Shown in pieces: positions 24,326 to 35,344 of a stretch of DNA of 64,000 bases; the stretch's first letter is position 1; each line of letters opens with the position of its first letter. The stretch covers positions 496,001-560,000 of the forward strand of contig JARWMV010000253.1 of NCBI GenBank assembly GCA_030998015.1, in the 5' to 3' direction. A program made the position numbers and the translations under genes. Under the pieces are notes generated by a model. The model was not told where the DNA came from. It worked only from the letters and a program-made list of their open reading frames with translations, and did not search any database. Source of the stretch: Ceratorhiza oryzae-sativae. Taxonomy: Eukaryota; Basidiomycota; Agaricomycetes; Cantharellales; Ceratobasidiaceae.

Positions 24326-26368
24326 TCATCCCACTCCTTCAACACGACATAGCACCGCTCGGCTGCCTCGTGACCCTTGTAATTGCCTGCATAGACCCAA
24401 CTTGTTCCGGAACAGGTTTGAAAACAAACGCCCTTGACAAGCTCGCCATAAACACCTTCAACTTTACGATCTAAACACCGACCAACGATCAATGCCCTCG
24501 AATTGAGAATGACAGAAACCCAAAAAGCCAACCCACCCCAAGCCTTTCCCCAGACCATGCCCTCTTCCCAAGCCCAAACGGATTCCCGTTCGGTCTGCCA
24601 TTCGGGTTAAACGATCGGGTCTCAACCATCTCGCCGGTCACCATCGTCTCACATCCGGTCCCCAGGTGTTTTCATCCATTCCCATCAGACAGATTGGGAC
24701 AACTATTTCTGCCCCTATTTCGCTCAGAGTTAAACTGCGTTCCCAACTCTCTTGTAGGACGTCATTTACCTTTTGGAATATGCCGTCCGAGAATGACTTT
24801 ATCCTCGGTCACTAACGAATGGTCAACCCACACACCAACCTCGCACGAGCTGAAAGCAACGCACAATATCGACCAATCGCCCGTGCGATCATCGCATGCC
24901 GAAGTGTCTCGGTAGCAACAGCCTCCAAAATAGGCACCTTTTCAGAATCCTTGAGCACGTCGAAACTCATCCGACTCCCGTCGTCTCCAAATACACCGAC
25001 GTTGGATCTCCGGGTCCGATAGCATATACTTGACGAACCAGAAGAGCGCAACCGAGGTCGAATCTTGTCCGCCGCCAAGTCTCTCGAGTCGACTCTATAC
25101 AAGCATAGACAGGGGTAATGTCGGCCTACATGAACAGGAGCAAGACTTCATCCAGCAGCTCTTATTCGCTTAGCGTTTCCTCTTCGTTCCTTTCTCGCTA
25201 CAAGAGCATATCCAGAATACAATCGCTATCCGAAACCCCACGCCGCTAGCCTGTTCAATCTTCTGCGCTATAAACTCCCGAACCAGTTTTTTCGACGAGC
25301 GCTACCCGGGCGAAAGCCCAGTGTAGATAGGAAAAGTGACCGAGAGAACAGGATGCATCGGAGCTTGACCTCAAGTGTGTAAACAAGATGCGAAAGGCGT
25401 CATAGATGGCAGGCGGCTTGTGCGAGTCGATTTCAACAACCCCGTCCGAGGTCGGGCGAATGTTTGAGATCGAGGATAACGTACTGTTGATGCATCCCGG
25501 CGATAACCCTAGAGACACCCCGGCTGTTTGAAACTGTGTTAGCACGAATACGTCTATCAACACGCTGGCTTGGATCGTACAGGTAGAGCCCTAGATTTAA
25601 AATCGTTAGAACTTTACAAGTAAAATATCATTCGACGCTTACCATCATGCCAAGTTTCAGATCAGGCACAGCGTTACGCGCCTTTCCTTCGGCCGCTTTC
25701 AACTTGACATTCTACAACTCCGCTAATCCGTTTGCAGCAGCCATGATATGTCGCATCACCTGCGATAGATGCTCGTGGTTCACGCAAGGCCGAATATACG
25801 ACGATGGTGCTTCCACATTTTGTCTACCCTATACTCTGAGTCGATGTTCGCACCAACACAAAACAAGTAGCACACCCGATGGAAGCGCAATCATGCCAGT
25901 TGGTACTACTCGACTGTATCTAAACACCGCTGTCAGAAACGCATGGGACCTCACAGGAAACGACAGCAAACATAATGTTCAAAAACCTGGTAGACTCGAC
26001 GTGTTTTCCCTTGTCACGACACGATCTGCTTCAGCAGGGTCGGCCAGGAGAAGCACCGAATTGTTTGCTGCACACAGCCGAGTCCCCGAGTTGTTAATGT
26101 ACGTGGCACCGAGAGACACGTAAAACCGTACCTGCGTAACTGGGCCGTGCGTTTCAACAAGTATTTCATAGCAGTCGTATAGCGTCTTGCCGCCTTTCTT
26201 CAAGATCGCAGAGATTTCCGGTATGTCACCTAGAACACTCGTTACTGGGTTATGCGGAACCCCCCTGATTGGTCTTGGCTGCAGCCAGTAATAGAACGCA
26301 ACGGCAAGAGACGCCAGCACAGTTCCAACAACAGGAAGCATCAAATGGGGACCTTCCGACTCTGACAT
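24326..26368 (-). pseudogene. Cytochrome P450 pseudogene (copy 1 of 3)
   Basis: Clear P450 relative of the two genes to its right but inactivated. The N-terminus is sound: MSESEG then a membrane anchor (GTVLASLAVAFYYWLQP) and the Pro-rich hinge PIRGVPHNPVTSVLGDIPEI. Helix I reads GGGQDSTSVALFWFVKYM. Damage: in-frame TAG at 25198-25200 and TAA at 25162-25164 just before helix I, where the paralogue reads LLQRESKD and SSRELLDE; in-frame TGA at 24638-24640 in the segment RRW-stop-PARWLR; the haem signature reads FGLGKRAWSGERLG, with Trp (24555-24557) in place of the invariant haem-ligating Cys; and a frame shift before the last residues (CYVVLKEWDE). Two of the stops are single C-to-T changes of Gln or Arg codons, suggestive of cytosine-deamination type mutation. 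Two CACGTG boxes lie about 300 bp upstream. Confidence 0.88.
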
Positions 26369-29300
26369 AGCCGTAGTGCCGATTTCACTGGTGCTCAAGA
26401 ATGGAGCTAACGTCGCACACGCGTAGCGCACAGAACTGTAGCTCAACTGAACAGTAAAAACGCGAAACCCCAAGAACCAATCATGTCAAGCAAGCCGTAG
26501 GCTGAAGGCTGAAAACACGTTCCCCCTGACATTTCAGACAGCACATTCCAAGGAGACAGGTTTCGTTGGTGTGCAAGTCTAGCCAAGAAGCAGGCCCCAT
26601 ACATGTGTTCACATCGGGCGTTGGACCAGCAAAAATGGAGGCTCATCCTGTCGTATTGTTCTCAGAGCAGTCACGTGGGGAAGGCTCATCTATCATCACG
26701 TGGCTTTTGGGGGGATCTTCACGCTTCATTTCAGGACCCAAATGTTCGGACAGTAGAGTAGTTATGGTTTAGGCGACTGCTCAGGCCGGGCTAATCGTCA
26801 TGAGCAGCACCATTGTATTCACCCCGATAGATCTATCGACCGTCAGATCAGGTAGACGGCTTGGCGTTCTCCGTAGAATCCATTCCTTTTCTATGGTTTG
26901 CGGGTCGAAGCCCAACTATTAACACATCTCGGAGGAGTGCAGTTAATTACCGAACCCTTGACGCATGACTCTTGCCAAAAGACACGGCAGACAGGTCTCA
27001 GCACACTCACTCTTATCAGCAATCTATTCATATAGGCAAAGCGCAGCCTCCTGGCACTTGGCGAAAAGGCGTAGCGATATTGGAAGCAGAAGATGCTAAG
27101 ATACGAAATAGAGCTGCTTCATTAACAAATACTCTGGTCGAAGACACTTTGCATTCGCCGGAACCAATGTGGTAGTATCTACACGGGGCTTTAGTCGTGA
27201 TGCGTAATGTGTCAATGACTTGAAAACTTCCTGCTTCTTGAGTACCCCACTTGTATCTTACCGCGACTTTGGTTGGTTGCATATCCCAAATTCTTAATAG
27301 GGCGCATGAGTGCTTGCGACAATCGTTGCGCAAACTCGAGGCTATTACGAACCAAATCCTAGGCTACGACGGCTCGGATCGCCTCATGCATAGTTGGACG
27401 CTCAGATCAATCAGCAACGAGAGCTCAAGTTGACCACACGGTTGCGATTTGCATAATCAAGATGTTTCTGTAAGCCACTCTAAACTTACTCACATCTCGG
27501 TGAATAGCGCTTCTCCCATGGCTGATCTGCGCCAATACACTAACACTTTTGTGAATGAGTGCCGGAAAAGGAAAGAGGTATGATCTTCGTTACTATCAAT
27601 GTACACATCCCATCATGCGGAATGTGCCTGATATGGCGCGGCTGACAGAAGCTGATTGTCAGAAGCAATGCATGGAACTTGCTCGCGAGCACGCGGCGTC
27701 AAGCTCAAATGAAACCTGAATATGTGTGTTGTGCCTCACTAACATTTGCCGCAATAGGGCACATCCGCACTGTCTAAATTCCATCATGCTCTGCAGGTTC
27801 GTGTTGAACGCGTCGGTTTAAACTGTTTCTAGTCAAGGAGGTTATAGCATTGCGGAGGGCTCGTGATGGGGCCCTTGGAATGCGCAGGCGGCACAAAGAG
27901 AAGAGTTGTTGGTGTATAAATACGACCTTTATGGACGAGGTGTTCTGTGAAGATGGCGGATTGAATGATGTAGGATCTCCGCTGAAGCAATTCTTCACAT
28001 TTCTAATTAATGAACATGGACATGATCCAGCTGCCTCGTGGCCAGTGCGATGGATTGGATAGACGCAGTCTTTTCTGGAACCGCTTTAGGAAATGACATT
28101 CAATGGAAGGAGGGTAAGCAGTTCCAGCATTACTATCTAAGTGTTCCACCAACCGATCGATCGCTGCAACAAAACGTGAAAGGCGAAATGTGCCACCAGC
28201 TTTTCTACGACCACTTCCTAAGTTCAAATGGGGTTCGCTTGTCAAGCACTCGGGTCGAATAATCCATAATATTTCAACTACTCGACTATCTTGCCGATCG
28301 CTATTGCTTAGCGTCTGGTCCAAGGCGTTCCAACCCACCCCCGCGAAGGGGTCAGGGAATGCTGTTCCAGGCGACGCCGAGCGGATGTGGCTGGCATTGG
28401 TATTAAACACTATGGACTTTTTTAGAATGTGCTGTCTTACAATGGCTATTGCCTCAGTTACATCCGGTCGATTATATGCGCTTACATCATACGAGTCCAT
28501 CATACGAGCGACCACCAATGTACTATGCTAGGTTGTTGTTGTTTTAGTTTTAGTTTTAGTTTCAGTTTTTTTTTAAAAAAATCTTGTTTATATGTTTGTG
28601 AAGCCCGAGGCTTATGTAGACCATACAAAGGTGCAGAGGGAAAGAGAAAGGAAATCCGAAGTCCACTCCACCTCGCGCCAACTATTCCATAAGGCCTACC
28701 GACCTCTTGCTGCCCGCTAGACGAGCCTACACACCCCTGACATCCCATTCCTTGACCCATTTTAAGCTCTCAAGCCGGCTCCTTCTATCCATCCCAGTCT
28801 CAGTCTTCTATGCGTCCTTTCAGTCAGTGTTTACTATACTATGTTATTACACTCTAACCATTACTGACTAAAGCTTTTTCATAACAACGGCATCCAACAT
28901 ACATATACTTTCGGAGCCCTGGAGTTCGTCGAGATCTATGCGTATATATCGCTAGGAAATACATAGAGAACTTCATTGTGCCAATGACCTTTAATGGCTG
29001 CATCCCATGACGCATAGTCGGCTAAACATGGTGATAAGTATCGGGACGCCTCCGACAACGTGGGGCCGTAAAAGAGGCCATTCAACTTTGTCACAACACG
29101 AATGATCGGAATAGGATTTGCGCAAGGAGGCGTGGTCATGTGTACATCGGCCGGATATTATATCTTATCACAGTTCTTGATTCACTGCCCCTATATTCTA
29201 GCCGAATTCCGGGCCGCTCTCCCATTATTGTCTTCCTATGACTTCCTGTGACTTCCCATAGCTCCATGTAGTACTCTTAAATCCACTCTGTGACCGAGTC

Positions 29301-30545
29301 TGGTCTTAGGCCTTACACATGATTTGACAGTCCTTGGAGTTGGGTCGTTCTCTACATCAGCGGTTCATGAACACAGTGAAGACTACCCAAACAACTTAAT
29401 AACACGAACACCCACAGGACACTTGGCTGTTCTGTTTGTCGGCATTGGCTTCTCGGTCTTTATGTATCTGCAATCTCTATTCCCAGGCCGCCAGAGGCAT
29501 ATGATGGTGCACGGCCAGGCATGCGGACATTCGGCGTGGCGTATGCCGTGATTAGGTGATCCGCCATGATCGGATTTGTTTCATGGGCACAACTTAGTTC
29601 TTACCAACACATCTTCGGGTCATTGATCGAGCTATCGGCACCATGCCTCGTTCACCTTTGCCACTCATTTAATTGTTTCCCAGTTTATTTTAAATAACCT
29701 ACCCTTGTAACGTTCAATTTCTGTTGTGCGGTGACTCGGGGCGAATTACAGGCGTGCAACTCATTGCTATTTATCTGTCGGTGTGTTCGAGACTTCAAGT
29801 TTGAGAGCTTACTCTTGGTGTGGTTGCGTGCTACCCAATAGTGGGTAGCTTCAAATTCATTTGAAGTTACCCCTAACAGGATTTCTTACCAACGGATCCC
29901 GACGAGCTCGGCACATTCCGAGATTAGATCTAGGTACCAGTTTGGTGGCGGCTTTTTCCCGCTCTTGGCCTACAGCTGCTTGGTAAATGATTAGACTCAA
30001 TAGCACGGACAATCAACGCAGTGGGTGAGTTTACCACCTGCAATGCAAGAGACACCGGCTGGTACCAAAAAAAAGCAAGAAAGTGCTCCGAGTTCCCCCA
30101 ACAACTTATGGACTTGAGCGAATGGATCGGAACCGGCGCCGATGGAGTGGAGTACATCGATCCGATGTGAAGCCCATAGTTCAGCCGCCAATTACACAAT
30201 CGACATCTTTCTCTCATTCCATTCTTGTCAAGGACGCTAAGATCAGCTGGTGGCATGGAGAGATCTCTCGGTCTCCTAATATGTATATTGTGTGGTAGCT
30301 TGCTTGCGTTTTCCACGGTTCTCCGAGTGGAAATCCAATGATAACTTGGTGGCCATTTATGAAGTTTGGTATAATGTGCTGACAAGCAGGCGCCTTCACC
30401 ATATATATCTAGATCTGGAGCTTCAGAGAATATCGGCTACTTGCATTGGATTAGCCTATCGCGGCGTGATTGTGCCGGGACAGGTATATAAAAGGCACTG
30501 GGGGAGCAGAGTTGGTGCCCCACTCCCCAACCGGCCTCACGCACG
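26369..30545. other. 4.2-kb gene-poor spacer inside the P450 group
   Basis: No gene recognised. TCACGTG boxes occur at 26671-26677 and 26697-26703, upstream of the copy-1 P450. A minus-strand ORF of 171 codons at 28003-28518 and one of 151 codons at 29930-30385 match no family I know; the latter has stretches that look protein-like in more than one frame, as in an old fragment. A run of TTTTAG units lies near 28545-28563, and two adjacent small hairpins at 29830-29868. Composition is more AT-rich than the flanking genes. It may be degraded repeat or gene debris. Confidence 0.35.
29830..29868. repeat. Two adjacent small perfect hairpins
   Basis: GCTACCC-aatagt-GGGTAGC is followed at once by CTTCAAA-ttca-TTTGAAG. 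Two unrelated 7-bp stems side by side. Possibly the tip of a miniature element or a transcription-end structure; no flanking target duplication was found by eye. Confidence 0.4.
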
Positions 30546-32713
30546 ATGGATTATTCGAGGTTGGACAATTTATGTCCCTTCTCTGCAGCTCTGTTGGTAG
30601 CTGTACTCTTCTGGGTGATCTACCTATGCTTGCTACCTAAGCCTATTCCAAATGTCCCTCATAATCCTATAACCAGCATCTGGGGAGACGTCCCAGACAT
30701 TATGCGTTTTACAAATGGAGGAAACAAGACATTTGCGCAGTATATCGCGGATTGCGTGGACCGTCATGGTCCCTTATGTCAAGTAGGTACCATTTCGTCC
30801 TATGAAGCGCATATAGCGTCAACTGAACATCGGGATCCCGCAAGGTCATGATTGGAAGATCCCCTATGGTACTCGTTGCTGACAAATCCGAGATTGAACG
30901 CATCGTTTTGAGGGGGAAAAACACGGAACAATTGAAGAGAACGAATGACATGCAAGTAAACCAGGTATATGCCATAACACTTATTACTGAACCACCTTAC
31001 CGGTCTGGCGTTCAGATTTTCGACCATTATCCCAAGCTCTTTGATTTCATTACCAACCAGTACGTTCTGCCTCCATGCTATGTTGACCCTCATACGTATG
31101 GAATCTTAGACGAGACGTGGAAACGCCACCGTCGCTTGACTGGCCCGAGCATGAGTCGCCGATACCTCGGGCGTATGTCGACGCGCATGCAAGCGGAAGT
31201 AAACAATCTTGTGGGAGTCTGGACTTCCAAGGTCATCCTCGGCAAAGGAAAGGCATTTGACGCGGATATCGACTTGCAGATGAGCACTCTGGTAAGCGAG
31301 TTCAGTTGCATACTTATGGATTATTCATATAATTTGCTGTAGGACTCTATTGGTAAGCGCATTCGCTTTGTGTCACAAAATTGAGACACAACTAATGATC
31401 ATTCTTTCACAGTAAATATCACCGTTGGTACTTCACCTCGATCCCTGGAAACCATATATACTTCTTTGCTGGCTACAGTTCCAGCATCCAACTCTAATGC
31501 AAATATTGCTGAGTTTTCTCATTCGAGCAGTCCTTCGTTGCATTCAGTCATGCGAGTCATGATGAAAGGCATCGAGAGTGTCAGTTCAGCGCATTTCCAG
31601 CTTTTAATGCTCGATTGTTCCTATGGACCTCTCCTACCTGGCGCAAGGCATACAAGGAGTTCACCGAGTTTTTCAACACGGAGATTGCACGAGCACGTAG
31701 TCGCGCGGTTGAAGTAAGCCAATACGCTGAAAGGAGTGGGCTCGCCACGGATGCCGACTGCGTTTTGGACATGCTTTTGCAAAGAGAATCAAAGGATGGA
31801 GCAGAGAAGCTCAGCTCAAGAGAGCTCCTCGACGAACTTTTGACCTACGTTATGTAAGTCCATATATCTATAAACTATAAACCCGCTATGAGTATTCATA
31901 ACATCAACCTCAATAGTGCGGGCCAGGATTCGACTGCCTCGGCCCTAGCGTGGCTGGTCAAGTTCCTTACTTCAGATCCCGGTATTCAGTACCAATTACA
32001 CGAGGAGATGTGTGCTGTGTTTGGCCCCAATCCGACTCAGAATGCAGAGCTCGATTACAATGCACTTGATAGTGCAGAACGCGTGCCGGTGCTAGAAGCC
32101 GTGGTTGCCGAGACGTTGCGATGTGCCAACGTTGGGTCGCTTACAGGACGTGAACGTAAGTTGATTAATCGGAATTGTCGTTCGTGGAAGCTAATACTAC
32201 GAACCGCGAAGTCTTGAGCGATGAAGTCATCCTTGGCCGGTGTATTCCAAAAGGTATGCTACAATCCAGTCCAATATGTCTACCTGCATCTAAAACTAAA
32301 ACCAATACCGTACGCTTCCAGGCACTCAAGTCATGTTTCCAATTGCATACATGGGAACTAGAGAGTCCGATTGGGGCCTTGACGCGAAGCTCTGGCGACC
32401 AGGTCGATGGCTACGACCAGACGGATCGTTTGATCGCAATGCTGGCCCAAGTATGGCATTCGGCCTTGGCCAACGTTCCTGTTTCGGAGAGAGGCTCGCG
32501 GTGGGTTGAGATTTCATGGTGTCGCGAAGAGAAACTAAATCGTAGTGATTATTTTAGATTGCGCAGATCAAGGTCTTTGCTGCAACGCTTTCGCGGGCGT
32601 TCTTTTTCAAGCCGGTACCCGTAGAAGTAAATGCCTGGGACGCAGTGCAGGTCGTAACCAGACAGCCAAAGTATTGCTATGTTTGCTTGGAGAAATGGCC
32701 GTCCGACGAGTAG
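30546..32713 (+). CDS. Cytochrome P450 monooxygenase (copy 2 of 3)
   Basis: ER-anchored haem monooxygenase; substrate unknown. The start MDYSRLDNLCPFSAALLVAV gives an N-terminal anchor, then the hinge PIPNVPHNPITSIWGDVPDI. Helix C region: DETWKRHRRLTGPSM. Helix I: AGQDSTASALAWLVKFL with the acid/alcohol pair present. K-helix E-x-x-R is present in AVVAETLRCAN. Haem motif FGLGQRSCFGERLA fits FxxGxRxCxG. The last exon gives IAQIKVFAATLSRAFFFKPV and ends YCYVCLEKWPSDE at TAG 32711-32713. About 9 exons. One oddity: around 31580 the frame slips by one base between MMKGIESV and FSAFPAFNARLFLW; a 38-nt GTCATG...CAG intron would bridge it but would remove a segment that the paralogues keep. Otherwise all functional residues are intact, unlike its neighbours. 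Confidence 0.88.
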
Positions 32714-32976
32714 GTTAATGCCTAGGTAAGACTTATAAGTCGCCAACCCGCGTCTCTGAACTTGTGTTTTATCATGAATTAATGCATTTGAATTAATATT
32801 GGAACCCAGAGAATGGTTAATGATACTTCATGAGTCGTGGTATGTTCCATTCGCATCGCCAGGTATGCATTAGGACCGATAATAAGGTTTACATATAGAA
32901 CGGGAAGAAACCAAAACTTCTCGAGCGGCATATGAACTAACGCGGATATTCTCGCCGAATAACGACGAGTTTTCGC

Positions 32977-35073
32977 CTAACTCATTTCGCTCCAATGCTC
33001 AAGCACAACATGACATTGTTTGGGGCGCCGAGCCATGGCAACTTCACCAAGCCATGAGTCAAACGGGGCGGGCACGGGTTTGAGTATGAATGCACGAGAC
33101 AAATTCGCGATGAATACTTTCAACATCATCATCTTTCGACGTTCGAGTTAAGTACCATGACATGATGACGGGTTTGATTCACACTCACCCCCAGTTTCTG
33201 GCCTGCGCAAATTCGGTGGCCCATTCCGAATGGAATACCTCCCGGTCCCGCCTCTCGATCGAATGTCCCATCTTGCCGAAGCCACCTATCTGGGCGCCAT
33301 TCAAGGACATCCGGACCCCAAGCTGACTCTTGGAAACCAAACAATCCAGTTGGTATGAGCAGTTCGGTCCCTGTTGTGCACAGGTAAACAAAAAAGTACT
33401 GTTTCAATCAAAAGATATTTACCCTTTGGGACATGGTGCCCCAGGATAACTTCATCCACTAGTACTGCGCATTCAGAGAGCGTCAGTTCTGAGCTTGAGC
33501 GGGATAGCAACAATTTCACATTCGCGAACAATAAGGCCAGTCACTGTCGAACACCGAAGGGTTTCCGCTATGGCGGCATGCAACAGAGGCATTCGGTCCG
33601 AATCATCGAGAACATCCAGGGATATGGTAGACTCCCCAAACGCAGCGCGAACTTCCGCGTGCAGTCGACGCTGGACATCGTGGCTCGTTACCAAATACTT
33701 CACCCACCAAGACAACACCACGGATGGCGGTATTTGGCCATTGCTATTTACCCGTGAGTAATCGTACCACTCCACGCACAGATACACTTACAAGAAGAAA
33801 ACCATGATCTCGTCAAACCACTCACTTTCTTGCATGGCTTTCGAGGAACCAGATTCTGATTCCTGCTGAACGAGCATGTCCAGTGCACAATCGGGATCGT
33901 GTATGCCCATATCTGCCCGTTTCCTCGCCTCGACGATTCGATCAGTTACAAAAGAGCGAAGAAGGGTATGCGATTTTTTCCAGCTGGAGGAGAGGCGTAA
34001 ATAGATAGGAAATGTAATGGAGGAGAATGGCATGATTGGGCCGCGGGACAGATGAGCCAGAATGGTTTGAATCGCTTGATATATTGGTACTGTTTCCGGC
34101 GATTTTATGTCGGCCATTTCCGGGGATTCTCCGATTTGAGCGTTCTTTAAAGAGAGCAGCGCATCATCCAAGCAGTGAAAAGGGGAACCAAGTGCGAGAC
34201 AGGCTTGCGTGCATATATGTTATTCTTAGTCTCAAACATAAATGACATTGTCATACCTAAGGAATCCTAAAACGAAATAATATATTAGGCTCTATTCTCG
34301 GTCATGGCATTTGCTTAAACTCACCATTGTAGCAAGCCGGAGATCAACCTCAGCGTCAAAGGGTTTCCCTTTCATCACAGCACACTTTGCGCTCCAAAGT
34401 TTGACCAAATCACTCGCTATGGCCGACACTCGGTCCGCCATTCGACGCTGCTGCTGTGTGCTGGGTTTGAAAATTCGACGGTTGCGCTTCCATACGTCAT
34501 CTAGTGTCACACCATGTTTTTAGTGCCGAAGTACACGCAGCAATACTTATCACGTACTTGAAAGGAGGGCAATTGAAGACTTAGGAGCCAATTGGCTGAA
34601 TCTGGCGGCTTGCTCTTAGTTTAATCGACTTTCGCAACGCACATTGGTCTTACATCCGGGTGAGGTAGACGGGTATGTCGACACTTTTAGATCGAATCAA
34701 TATCCTCTCTGCTTCCGGCTGATCGGCAAGAATAAGTATTACTCGTTTGCCTATGAAAAGCTAACGGAAAGGTTTTCAAAATGCTCAGCGGTGACCGTGG
34801 CGCCAAGGAGGCAACAAGCCATACCTGAGAGATAGGGCCATGCGTTGATACAACGTGTGCATAGTAGTCGTACACCGTTTTGTCTCCATTGCGTAACATC
34901 CGCATGATCCCGGGAACGTCTCCAAATACCCCTCTGATTGGGTTGTGAGGAATTCCATACAAAGGTTTAGGCTGCAGCCACCAGTAAAAAGCTGAAGACG
35001 AGGCGACGACAGCAAAGAGGAATGTCCATGTAGTGGACGGGAGACTTGACGAGGCTTTCAGATAGTAATCCAT
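32977..35073 (-). CDS. Cytochrome P450-like protein with altered helix I (copy 3 of 3)
   Basis: Paralogue of the two preceding P450s. N-terminus MDYYLKASSS, an anchor (WTFLFAVVASSSAFYWWLQP), hinge PLYGIPHNPIRGVFGDVPGI, helix C DDVWKRNRRIFKPS, K-helix ETLRCSTVTG, WGPDVLEWRPDRWLRQDGTF, and a complete haem motif FGMGHRICAGQKLG. The last exon gives LKVFIANLSRAFILKPVP and ends CHVVLEHWSEMS at TAG 32977-32979. The helix-I segment reads NGQIPPSVVLSWWVKYL where copies 1 and 2 have GQDST: the acid and the Ser/Thr that deliver protons to bound O2 are replaced by Ile-Pro-Pro (33725-33739). So it is probably not a normal monooxygenase, if it is expressed at all. Convergent with copy 2, the two stops being about 260 bp apart. 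Confidence 0.85.
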
Positions 35074-35344
35074 AACATCTGAGATCAACACATGTAGCAG
35101 GGGGGGAGGAGGGATTGAGGGTGAAGCTGAGGCGCAACACTCCTACCTGGCCTGAATAAATACCGCCAACACGGATATCCTTGCATCAGCTATGTGTTGC
35201 TTAGGCACGGCGACTTGGGATCAAAACCCTGCTGGCTTGAGACTCTGATTGGTCGAACGGTGCTGTGTAGTTTCATCGGTTGCCCTCATATCATTTCAAT
35301 GACTCGGGGTCATAGCTTCCCCGAATGTACAGTCAGAGCCATCC

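Noticed and set aside
28003..28518. 171-codon minus-strand ORF as a gene
   Set aside because: No ATG context, domain or exon partners; composition not clearly coding. Kept only as a remark.
28540..28575. TTTTAG tandem units as an internal telomere-like repeat
   Set aside because: Only three to four units, and the unit differs from the fungal TTAGGG telomere; probably simple sequence.
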